Positions 8,636 to 16,078 of a DNA stretch of 64,000 bases are shown piece after piece. Within the stretch, counting starts at the first letter, position 1; every line of letters begins with the position of its first letter. The DNA is from Methylophaga nitratireducenticrescens (lineage in GTDB: Bacteria > Pseudomonadota > Gammaproteobacteria > Nitrosococcales > Methylophagaceae). Below the pieces are notes generated by a model. It did no database searches, was not told where the DNA came from, and saw only the letters and a program-made list of their open reading frames with translations. A program made the translations under genes and the position numbers. The stretch is from positions 992,001 through 1,056,000 of the forward strand of contig NC_017857.3 in the NCBI RefSeq assembly GCF_000260985.4, given 5' to 3'.

Positions 8636-9013
8636 TCAGTTTTCAGGCATATCCACTAAAGCAGATAGTTCGCGATACAATAAACCTTCGTCAGCAAGAT
8701 TTAATTCCACCAGCTTTTTTAAATGGGTAATGCTGTCAAGGTCGATTAGTTTGCAATGGAAACCAATACTGTTAGCATCCAAATGGGCTACTTCAGCCTG
8801 CATTTTGATCACTATCTGTGCTTCATTCAATAAAAGATCAACGGTAAAATTATCGGTCAATTTTCCTGACCAGTTATCTGGACGAGAAATTAGTAAGCCA
8901 TTAAGTGACACATCAATCACTCGACAATTGAGATATACATCACCCTCGGTGTTTAATACATGGGCGTTTGCAACGAAAGGGATGCGGCTGAAAATTCGTC
9001 GGTCATCGACCAT
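8636..9013 (-). CDS. PilZ domain protein (putative c-di-GMP effector)
   Basis: 125-residue single-domain protein. The c-di-GMP-binding signature of PilZ is present: the N-terminal RxxxR (R6-R10 in RRIFSRIP) and the D/NxSxxG motif (DVSLNGLL, about 39-46). It has an AGGAG ribosome site upstream and is convergent with radA (10 bases between stops). No partner gene is next to it. The likely role is sensing c-di-GMP; the output (motility, polysaccharide or adhesion) cannot be told from the sequence. An HD-GYP protein encoded at 60.2-61.3 kb could lower the same messenger. Confidence 0.82.
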   Translation of the reverse strand: MVDDRRIFSRIPFVANAHVLNTEGDVYLNCRVIDVSLNGLLISRPDNWSGKLTDNFTVDLLLNEAQIVIKMQAEVAHLDANSIGFHCKLIDLDSITHLKKLVELNLADEGLLYRELSALVDMPEN

Positions 9014-9075
9014 TATTGATCTCCTTTTTATGTAAGACTGATACTATCATTATTTAGCATAAGGAGTTATAGCGG

Positions 9076-9501
9076 ATGTTATGGGTAAAAGCGTTTCATT
9101 TAATGGCGGTTGTCACCTGGTTTGCCGCTTTGTTTTATTTACCAAGGCTGTATGTATATCACGCAATGTGTGAAGACCAGGCAGGTAGAGAACGCTTTAA
9201 AATTATGGAGCGAAAACTCTACCGGGGTATCATGACACCAAGCGCCATCGCTACGTTGGTTCTGGGGATCTGGCTGATGAGTTATTACACGTTGGAGCAA
9301 TTGAAATCCATGCACTGGTTGCATGCCAAACTGACCTTGCTGCTTTTACTGTTTGCTTACCATGGCCTGTGTGGGCGAATGCTTAAACAGTTTGCAGTCG
9401 ATAAAAATCAACGTAGCCACGTGTTTTATCGTTGGTTTAACGAAATGCCAGTGCTAATTTTAATTGCTGTCATGATTCTGGCGGTAGTGAAACCGTTTTA
9501 A
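9076..9501 (+). CDS. hemJ: Protoporphyrinogen oxidase HemJ (CopD-like membrane protein)
   Basis: 141-residue protein with four predicted membrane helices. The HemJ landmarks are seen: the N-terminal WVKAFHLMAVVTWFAALFYLPRL histidine helix, MERKLYRGIMTPS, HWLHAKLTLLLLLFAYHG and FYRWFNEMPVL. HemJ oxidises protoporphyrinogen IX to protoporphyrin IX in haem synthesis in bacteria lacking HemG or HemY. An AAGGAG site lies upstream. The gene stands alone, divergent from the PilZ gene across a 62-bp gap. Confidence 0.87.
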   Translation: MLWVKAFHLMAVVTWFAALFYLPRLYVYHAMCEDQAGRERFKIMERKLYRGIMTPSAIATLVLGIWLMSYYTLEQLKSMHWLHAKLTLLLLLFAYHGLCGRMLKQFAVDKNQRSHVFYRWFNEMPVLILIAVMILAVVKPF

Positions 9502-9524
9502 AAAAAGCCCCTCGGAGAGGGGCT
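9500..9524 (-). terminator. Rho-independent terminator for dolP (minus strand)
   Basis: A perfect 8-bp stem (AGCCCCTC with GAGGGGCT, 9506-9524) with a GGA loop is followed, on the minus strand, by a run of Ts (read as As at 9500-9506). It lies 14 bases past the dolP stop. On the plus strand no T-run follows, so it primarily serves the minus strand, though its stem could also slow hemJ transcripts. Confidence 0.8.
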
Positions 9525-9538
9525 CAGATAAAACGAAA

Positions 9539-10111
9539 TCAATCTATATATTCGAATATTTTAACCACACGCAACACACCCTTGGTTGAGCGTGCAATGG
9601 CGACAGCCTGATCGGCTTCAGCCTTGGTAACCTTACCCATCAGGTAGACAGTTCCTCTCTCTGTCACAACTTTTACATAAAAAGGATCGACATTTTCGTC
9701 CTGAGTCATTTTTGTTTTTAACTTGGTGGTGATCCAGCTGTCGCTACTACGGGAAGTTAAAGCGCTAGGGCCTGAAATCGCCAGCTCATTGTAGACTTTG
9801 CGTACTTTAGGAATATCTTCTACTAAGCCAGTCGCTTTTTGTTTCAGTTCTTCGGTTGGTGTTTCACCTGATAGCAATACGAAGCCGTTATAACTGGTCA
9901 CATTAATATTGCTCTGATTATAGACATCTTTATCCTGAAAAATGGCGTATTTGGCTTTTATTTCAATGCTTTGGTCGTCAAGGATGGCACCTGCTGTCCG
10001 ACGGTCATAGGCAACCGCAGCGGTGGTAGCCGCACCGCCAACAACCGCTGCGGCACAGGCTTGTAATAATAAAATGGGTATGAGTAGGAAAACCAGTCTG
10101 AATTGGTACAT
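9539..10111 (-). CDS. dolP: BON-domain outer-membrane lipoprotein DolP
   Basis: 190-residue lipoprotein (LLQAC lipobox, Cys19) with two BON domains, about residues 45-115 and 122-190. The conserved strands NVTSYNGFVLLSGETPTEE and RGTVYLMGKVTKAEAD are clear. DolP (formerly YraP) binds anionic phospholipid in the outer membrane and supports envelope integrity and amidase activation. It is the last gene of lpoA-yraN-dolP. In many relatives a SIS-domain gene (diaA) lies between yraN and dolP; here only 38 bases separate them, so it is missing. Confidence 0.88.
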   Translation of the reverse strand: MYQFRLVFLLIPILLLQACAAAVVGGAATTAAVAYDRRTAGAILDDQSIEIKAKYAIFQDKDVYNQSNINVTSYNGFVLLSGETPTEELKQKATGLVEDIPKVRKVYNELAISGPSALTSRSSDSWITTKLKTKMTQDENVDPFYVKVVTERGTVYLMGKVTKAEADQAVAIARSTKGVLRVVKIFEYID

Positions 10112-10149
10112 GAATACGTCCCTCGGTGAATGTGTGCTGAAAAATGCTG

Positions 10150-10515
10150 TTAGTTTAGTTGAAAAGCATCACGAATCCATAAAATTTGATCGGGTTGAGT
10201 CGCCGTGATGGCAATGGCATCAAATCGACAGTTATCTGACCAACCGGATTGCATCAAATAATGTTGTGCGGTGATGATGATACGTGATTGTTTGCTACCT
10301 GTAATACTTTCAAGAGCACTGCCATGATAGGCATTACGCCGATAACGAACCTCAATGAATACTAATGTTTTCCCATCCTGCATGATCAGATCAATTTCAC
10401 CGCGACGGCAGTGAAAATTACGCTGGATAAGTTTTAAACCTTGTTTCTTGAGATAATCACAGGCTAATTGTTCAGCCTGCCTGCCAGAGTGGAGATGTTC
10501 CGCCATAATTCTCAT
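10150..10515 (-). CDS. yraN: UPF0102 family protein YraN (predicted endonuclease fold)
   Basis: 121-residue protein of the UPF0102/YraN family with a Holliday-junction-resolvase-like nuclease fold. The signature G..AE..A..YL...G...I.RN...R.GEIDLI is present (GRQAEQLACDYLKKQG, NFHCRRGEIDLIMQDG), followed by LVFIEVRYRR in place of the more usual VEVK. Its ATG overlaps the lpoA stop as ATGA. The family's biological role is not settled, and it lies next to lpoA across gammaproteobacteria. Confidence 0.88.
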   Translation of the reverse strand: MRIMAEHLHSGRQAEQLACDYLKKQGLKLIQRNFHCRRGEIDLIMQDGKTLVFIEVRYRRNAYHGSALESITGSKQSRIIITAQHYLMQSGWSDNCRFDAIAITATQPDQILWIRDAFQLN

Positions 10516-12377
10516 TCATTGTTTAACGGTTCAATTAACCCATTCTGTATGGTGGTAAAGGTCATCGTTCGTTCAATTTGGCCCTGTTGGTTGACAGTCA
10601 ACACACCGGTCGCACCATTATATTTTTCATCTTCAGAATGACTCATTGCTGTCAGAAAAGGAATTATGCGATAGGCATCAACTCCAAGTGCTGCCAAACG
10701 GATAAAGGTGCCAACATCGCCAGAGGCCTGTCGACGAATTGCAGCATAGGCAGGATCCTGTTCCGATTGCTCGCTAAACATCCAAGGTATCTCAGTGAAA
10801 ATCAGACCATTAAGGTCAATATCCTGTCGAGCATTTGGTTCACCTCCATAGGCATGAGATGTTGCTAGAATCGGTAGTTGGCCCGAACGATAAAACCGCA
10901 GTTGGGTTAATAGCTGCCGAGCTTTCAAAGGACGACCTACCATAAACAGAAAATCCACATCTTGACGTCGTCTGGGTTCGAATTCCAAAGATAGCCCTAA
11001 TGTACGGCGTAAATTCTGATAACGTTGATTACTATTTTCCACGCCTAAAATTGGTGTCAGGATATGTGAATAATCGTTTTCAGATTCGTCATATTTGGCC
11101 CGAGTTACAATCTGGCCATCTGATTTTTGCCATTCATTTGTAAACGCTTCTGCAACACGATCACCCCATTCATTTCGGGGACTCAAGACTATTGCTCGTT
11201 GATAACCTTTTTTCTTGGCATATTCGGCTTGGTTTCGTGCATCATCTTCAGGGGCTAGAGCAAATTGGAAAAAGTTATGCTGCTCAGTAGTTTTATTTTC
11301 ATTGATTCTGTTAAGAGCCAAAACAGGAATCGTCAACTCATCATGTTTAGCCAGCAACTCAACTGAAGTTTTATCCAGTGGTCCAATAACAATGTTTGCA
11401 CCATCAGCAACGGCTTTTTCATATTGAGTGATCACATTATTTGAATCAGCTGTGTTGTCTGTGCGCACATCATAAAACTGTAGACGGACATTAGAGCGGG
11501 CGTTAAAATGGGCTGCAATAATCCCTTGACGAATAGCTTGAGCTGCATTGGCTGCTGGGCCTGAATCGGGTAACAGAATAGCAATTAGGTCCAGTTTTTC
11601 AGGCAGCCGAAGTGGTGTTTTTATGGATTTTTTTAATTGTTCAATATCAGCTGGGTGATTTGGATAGCTGTATTGCCAGTCTTCAATGGCGACCTCCATT
11701 GCTTCAGGATTATTTTCATAGGCTTTAAAGGCATACGCCAGAGCAAACCAGCCACTATCTTCAGCGGGTGGTTGGCCAGGATTGTATAAATCCAGTGCCT
11801 GCGGTGTCATTTTCAGTAATGTCTGCCACAATACGAGATGATTATTTTCCCGTTCACTTTCAGGCAGCTTTGGATCTAACTTGATATGGGCCAGGGCCTT
11901 TTCCAACATGTTTTCAGTCAAATCGTAAGCGGTGATCCTCAGCTCCAGAATACGTTTTTGCTGTGCTTGATTGGCACTGTTAAAATCAATCTTATCCAAA
12001 TGCGTTAATGCGCGCTGACCATCCAGATTCAATACGGCGATATCTGCACGCAGTAAATTGGCTGTAAGTTGTTCACGTGAGGAAAGTTGTTCGAGATTGG
12101 TTTCAGCAAGCAATGCATCTGCTTCAGCCAATTCACCTAACTCATACTGCATCATGGCCGCGCGATATTGAAATGCCGACTTGAGTGCACCTTCAGATTC
12201 CGCCGCCTGGGCAAGATAATCTTCTGCAGCCACCGCATAATCACCCCGTTTTTCTGCTTCAGAAATTAATGAAGTCATCTCTGGGGCTGATGGTTTGGTA
12301 TCCATTGATATCGGTTGGCAAGCGGTTAAAGCCAGTAATACCAACAACATAAACAGGGTGGAAAATCGTTGCGTCAT
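10512..12377 (-). CDS. lpoA: Penicillin-binding protein activator LpoA
   Basis: 621-residue outer-membrane lipoprotein that stimulates the class A synthase PBP1A. The signal peptide has the lipobox LTAC (Cys20). The N-terminal half is helical and TPR-like (about 30-250). The C-terminal half is a type I periplasmic-binding fold (about 260-610), with LIAILLPDSGPAANAAQAIRQGI, NIVIGPLDKTSVELLA and VDFLFMVGRPLKARQL. It heads the lpoA-yraN-dolP unit and is divergent from rsmI, the conserved arrangement. The length is normal for the family. Confidence 0.9.
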   Translation of the reverse strand: MTQRFSTLFMLLVLLALTACQPISMDTKPSAPEMTSLISEAEKRGDYAVAAEDYLAQAAESEGALKSAFQYRAAMMQYELGELAEADALLAETNLEQLSSREQLTANLLRADIAVLNLDGQRALTHLDKIDFNSANQAQQKRILELRITAYDLTENMLEKALAHIKLDPKLPESERENNHLVLWQTLLKMTPQALDLYNPGQPPAEDSGWFALAYAFKAYENNPEAMEVAIEDWQYSYPNHPADIEQLKKSIKTPLRLPEKLDLIAILLPDSGPAANAAQAIRQGIIAAHFNARSNVRLQFYDVRTDNTADSNNVITQYEKAVADGANIVIGPLDKTSVELLAKHDELTIPVLALNRINENKTTEQHNFFQFALAPEDDARNQAEYAKKKGYQRAIVLSPRNEWGDRVAEAFTNEWQKSDGQIVTRAKYDESENDYSHILTPILGVENSNQRYQNLRRTLGLSLEFEPRRRQDVDFLFMVGRPLKARQLLTQLRFYRSGQLPILATSHAYGGEPNARQDIDLNGLIFTEIPWMFSEQSEQDPAYAAIRRQASGDVGTFIRLAALGVDAYRIIPFLTAMSHSEDEKYNGATGVLTVNQQGQIERTMTFTTIQNGLIEPLNNE

Positions 12378-12469
12378 AAGCTACATCAAATTTAATTCGG
12401 AGAAGGCATCATCTTACCTGTTCACGTATATTACGACCAGAATCAATCTTTCTTTACAGGATATTTACA

Positions 12470-13315
12470 GTGAAAGACACTACAGCCGCTCTTTATATCG
12501 TTGCCACCCCAATTGGAAATCTGGCGGATATTTCAGCGCGCGCTATTGAAGTTCTGTCTTCAGTAGATGTGATTGCCGCTGAAGATACCCGTCACAGCAA
12601 ATATTTGTTGCAGCACCATGGAATTGAAACCTCCACTATTTCATTGCATGAACATAATGAACAACAACGCAGTGAATTATTGTTAACACGCATTGCCGCA
12701 GGTGAATCAATTGCGTTGATTTCGGATGCCGGTACACCATTAATCAGTGATCCTGGTTATCGATTAGTGAATATGGCACGTGAGCAGGGAATTAAAGTAA
12801 TTCCTATCCCAGGCGCGTGTGCCGTTATTGCTGCATTATCCGCTTCAGGATTATCAGCAGAACGATTTGCCTTTGAAGGCTTTTTACCACCAAAATCGAC
12901 CGCACGTCGTCAGGCATTACAAAGTCTGGAAAATGAACCCCGTACACTGATTTTTTATGAAAGTCCTAAACGGATGGTAGCCAGTTTGCAGGATATGCTG
13001 ACGGTGTTTGGTGGCGAGCGAAAAGCCTGTCTGGCACGTGAACTGACCAAAATGTTTGAAACTATTGTCACCTTGCCTTTGGCTGAATTAGTCGACGTCG
13101 TTATTAATGATGCAAATCACCAAAAAGGTGAGATTGTGTTACTGGTTGAGGGGCAGTCAACAGTTGTCGATAGAGATGAGGCTGAAGAGGTCAGAGTGTT
13201 ACAAATCCTGTTAGATGAAGTGCCTTTAAAACAGGCTGCGGCCATTACTGCCTCCATTCTCGGTATCAAGAAAAACAAAGCATATGAAATGGCGTTGAAA
13301 CTTCAGCAAAAATAA
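12470..13315 (+). CDS. rsmI: 16S rRNA (cytidine-1402-2'-O)-methyltransferase RsmI
   Basis: 281-residue tetrapyrrole-methylase-fold enzyme that 2'-O-methylates C1402 in the 16S decoding centre. Motifs are LYIVATPIGNLADIS, AAEDTRHSKYLL, ALISDAGTPLISDPG and the FEGFLPPK loop; the C-terminal helices are complete. It starts with GTG after an ACAGG-like site. It is divergent from lpoA (92-bp gap) and is followed at once by rnpB, an order conserved in gammaproteobacteria. Confidence 0.95.
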   Translation: MKDTTAALYIVATPIGNLADISARAIEVLSSVDVIAAEDTRHSKYLLQHHGIETSTISLHEHNEQQRSELLLTRIAAGESIALISDAGTPLISDPGYRLVNMAREQGIKVIPIPGACAVIAALSASGLSAERFAFEGFLPPKSTARRQALQSLENEPRTLIFYESPKRMVASLQDMLTVFGGERKACLARELTKMFETIVTLPLAELVDVVINDANHQKGEIVLLVEGQSTVVDRDEAEEVRVLQILLDEVPLKQAAAITASILGIKKNKAYEMALKLQQK

Positions 13316-13336
13316 TGCTGCTCCGGTAAAATAGCT

Positions 13337-13690
<354 letters not shown>

Positions 13691-13715
13691 TTTTTTGCTA
13701 TTCATTAATCCCCAG

Positions 13716-13723
13716 ATAAAATT
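13716..13723. repeat. Target-site duplication, left copy (ATAAAATT)
   Basis: This eight-base sequence directly abuts the left inverted repeat and is repeated exactly at 22207-22214 beyond the right inverted repeat. Joining the flanks with one copy restores a continuous rnpB-mraZ spacer. Confidence 0.9.
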
Positions 13724-13742
13724 GGGTATCCGGATTAAGTGG
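13724..13742 (+). repeat. Left terminal inverted repeat of the ISL3 transposon
   Basis: 19 bases, GGGTATCCGGATTAAGTGG, perfectly complementary to the right end. Just inside are a second GTATCCGG (13744-13751) and a small hairpin (GGTGTT with AACACC, 13750-13766), which may be subterminal transposase contacts present only at this end. Confidence 0.93.
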
Positions 13743-13766
13743 CGTATCCGGTGTTTTACTAACACC

Positions 13767-14084
13767 TGCACACGCTTCGTTCTCTCCGTATTTCCTGGTT
13801 GGCAGGAAAAGTTGGAAGCGGGGGCCTCAAAGCCGCTGCTGCTTCACATCCCGAGAAGGGTTCACGAAAGGCTGATGAAAAATTCGATTCAGCCAGGTCG
13901 TGCGAATCCTTGAATGCCTCGGTGACGAATGTCATGCCGATAATCTTTCAGCTTGAATGGCCCTTTTTTCAATCAGCGGCTAGCTAGATATGTGCAGTGC
14001 AGGTCTCTGACGGATCGACACAGAATGTAGTTACGTATCGAATATGCACTCAATCAGACTCTAGTTGCGTCGTAGACTAGGTCG
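13767..14084. other. Left-end non-coding stretch of the transposon
   Basis: About 320 bases lie between the left-end hairpin and the tetR operator. Only short open frames occur (up to about 60 codons, without convincing ribosome sites), and I recognise no family. There is a TTGCGT (14065-14070) 15 bases before TATAAG inside the operator, a weak promoter candidate for the tetR operon. Otherwise I see nothing definable. Confidence 0.4.
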
Positions 14085-14116
14085 CTATAAGATAGTAATC
14101 AATTACTACCTTATAG
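14085..14116. promoter_or_regulatory. Palindromic operator upstream of tetR
   Basis: CTATAAGATAGTAAT (14085-14099) and ATTACTACCTTATAG (14102-14116) are inverted copies matching at 14 of 15 positions around a two-base centre. The site ends seven bases before the tetR ATG and contains a TATAAG that could be a -10 box. Size, symmetry and position are those of a TetR-family operator, so the regulator probably represses its own operon; binding is inferred. Confidence 0.75.
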
Positions 14117-14123
14117 GCTTGTT

Positions 14124-14741
14124 ATGACTCAGAAACGTAATTTGACGGCTGCAGAACGCCGGGAGCTCACTGTAGACGCGGTCATCGACCTGAGCGCGCA
14201 GGATGATCCAGCCAATATCACCACTGGCAGCATCGCCAAACACATGCGGGTCACCCAAGGTGCGCTGTTCCGCCACTTTCCAAGCAAGGACGCCATCTGG
14301 GAGGCCGTCATCGGCAGGGTGGCCGAACGTGTGATGAAACGGCTAGATAAAGCCGCTGCATCGGCGAATAGCCCGCTGGCCGCGCTCGAGGCGATGTTCC
14401 ATGCCCATATCACGTTTATCGTCGAGCACCCGGGCGTGCCCCGGCTGATGATGGGGCAGCTGCAGCATGCTCGGCCGACGCCGGCCAGACGTATGGTTCG
14501 CTCGCTGCTGTTTCTCTACCGTGAGCGGATCGAGAGATTATTGAACGAGGCGCAGGAGGCTGGCGAGCTGTGTCGAGATCTGGATATTGAGACGGCTGCC
14601 ACGCAGTTCATCGGTACCATTCAGGGGCTGGTCATGCAGTCGCTGATTATCGGCAATATGAACCATATGACCAAGCAGGCCCAGGGGGCATTCCACATCT
14701 ACTGTCATGGCATCCAGAAAGCAAAAAGGGCATACCCATGA
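14124..14741 (+). CDS. TetR/AcrR family transcriptional regulator
   Basis: 205-residue regulator. The N-terminal helix-turn-helix spans about residues 10-60 (AAERRELTVDAVIDLSAQ...TTGSIAKHMRVTQGALFRHFPSKDAIWEAV), with the typical xLFRHFPSKDAL-like recognition helix end. The rest is a helical ligand-binding domain (about 70-205) with an HPGVPRLMMGQLQHA segment. It is the first gene of the cargo operon: its stop overlaps the next ATG (ATGA). A palindromic operator sits right upstream, so autorepression lifted by a pump substrate is the likely logic. The ligand is unknown. Confidence 0.9.
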   Translation: MTQKRNLTAAERRELTVDAVIDLSAQDDPANITTGSIAKHMRVTQGALFRHFPSKDAIWEAVIGRVAERVMKRLDKAAASANSPLAALEAMFHAHITFIVEHPGVPRLMMGQLQHARPTPARRMVRSLLFLYRERIERLLNEAQEAGELCRDLDIETAATQFIGTIQGLVMQSLIIGNMNHMTKQAQGAFHIYCHGIQKAKRAYP

Positions 14742-16078
14742 CAGGCCTGACCCAACGCTTAGGGCGTTTTTTGGCGGTAGTTATTGGTCTCGCCATCGGT
14801 GCGGCGCTTCTGGTCTTTTTCGTGGTTAATCGACAGGCTCCCGAGCACAGCGACTCACCACCTGCCCCCAAGGTGGTGGCAGTGATCGAGGTGCAGCCAC
14901 TGGCGTTATGCCTTGAGGCACGTGGCCACGGCGTGGCGCGCCCTGCCGAAACCTGGCAAGCCGTCGCCAACGTCTCGGGCCGGGTGGTGGAGCGCCACCC
15001 GCATCTGGAGAGCGGCACCCTGCTGCGCGAAGGCACCCTGCTGCTGACGCTGGACCCGAGTCGCTACGAGCTGGCTATCGCCGAGGCCGAGGCGGAGTTG
15101 GCTCAGCTCGAGGTAGAGGAGATCAATACCCTGCGTTTACTGGATTTGGAACGCCAGGCACTCGATCTCGCCGAGCAGGAACTTTCACGAATCGAGCGGG
15201 TGGCGGCCACCGGTGCTGTCTCCACTTCTCAGCGTGATGCTCAACGTCGCAGCACTGTGGGGCAGCGCCAGGCGGTGGCCACTCTGGAGAATACCTTGTT
15301 CTTGCTGCCAGCCAAGCGCGAGCGGGCATCGGTGCGCCTTGCCCAAGCGCGCCGTGACTTGGCGGATACCCGCTTCGAGGCGCCCTACGACCTGCGCCTC
15401 GGTGAGGTGGACGTAGAGCTTCACCAGTTCGTGGGTGCGGGCCAGCGGCTGTTCGAGGCGGATAGCCTGGCGGCCGCCGAGGTAGAGGCACGCCTTCCCT
15501 TTAGCATGGTACGACGCCTCCTGGGCAGTGTGGCGCCGGTCGAGCTCGAGCCCGGCACCCTGGATCTGAGTGAGCGCATCGATCTTGACTCGATCGATGC
15601 TGAGCTGGAACTGGTCGGAGCACCCGGGGTTAGCTGGAAAGGTCGGGTGGTGCGCGTAGCCAGCGGCCTCGACCCGGCCACCCGCGCCGTGCGAGTAGTC
15701 GTAAGGGTTGAGGAGCTCTGGCGCGATGCCCGGCCACCTGACCATCCGCCACTACAGCGCGACATGTACACCCGAGTGCGCCTCTCGGCACCCAGTCCCG
15801 TAGCACAACTCGTGGTCCCCGCATCGGCCCTCCATCAAGGTGAGATCTACCTTGCTGACGAGCACGATCGTCTGGTCAGGCGCCCGGTGTCCGTAGTCTT
15901 CAATCAGGGAGACTTGGCAGTGATCGAGTCGGGCCTCACCCCGGGCGAGCGGGTCATCGTCGACGACCTGCAGCCAGCACTGGCCGGCATGACGCTGGCG
16001 CCGCGGCGTGACGAGGCGCTCGAGGCACGCCTGACCGCCCGGGCTCTGGGCGTAGTAATGTCAGGAGAACGGCAATGA
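14738..16078 (+). CDS. RND efflux periplasmic adaptor (membrane fusion protein)
   Basis: 446-residue HlyD/AcrA-type adaptor. One N-terminal membrane helix (about 12-31) anchors it; a lipoyl/barrel-sandwich part (ANVSGRVVERHPHLESGTLLREGTLLLTLDPSRYE) is followed by a long alpha-helical hairpin (about 110-200, LAIAEAEAELAQLEVEEINTL onward), the returning sandwich half and a beta-barrel domain (about 240-360). It overlaps tetR and the pump gene by four bases each (ATGA), so the three form one translationally coupled unit. It should link the inner-membrane pump to an outer-membrane channel; no channel gene is in the element. Confidence 0.9.
   Translation: MTGLTQRLGRFLAVVIGLAIGAALLVFFVVNRQAPEHSDSPPAPKVVAVIEVQPLALCLEARGHGVARPAETWQAVANVSGRVVERHPHLESGTLLREGTLLLTLDPSRYELAIAEAEAELAQLEVEEINTLRLLDLERQALDLAEQELSRIERVAATGAVSTSQRDAQRRSTVGQRQAVATLENTLFLLPAKRERASVRLAQARRDLADTRFEAPYDLRLGEVDVELHQFVGAGQRLFEADSLAAAEVEARLPFSMVRRLLGSVAPVELEPGTLDLSERIDLDSIDAELELVGAPGVSWKGRVVRVASGLDPATRAVRVVVRVEELWRDARPPDHPPLQRDMYTRVRLSAPSPVAQLVVPASALHQGEIYLADEHDRLVRRPVSVVFNQGDLAVIESGLTPGERVIVDDLQPALAGMTLAPRRDEALEARLTARALGVVMSGERQ

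Noticed and set aside
8622-9035. Plus-strand open frame of 137 codons after radA
   Set aside because: It is antisense to the PilZ gene, which has clear motifs and a ribosome site; the plus-strand frame is the shadow.
13799-13987. 62-codon frame near the left end of the transposon
   Set aside because: No ribosome site, no family resemblance, and it overlaps other equally short frames.
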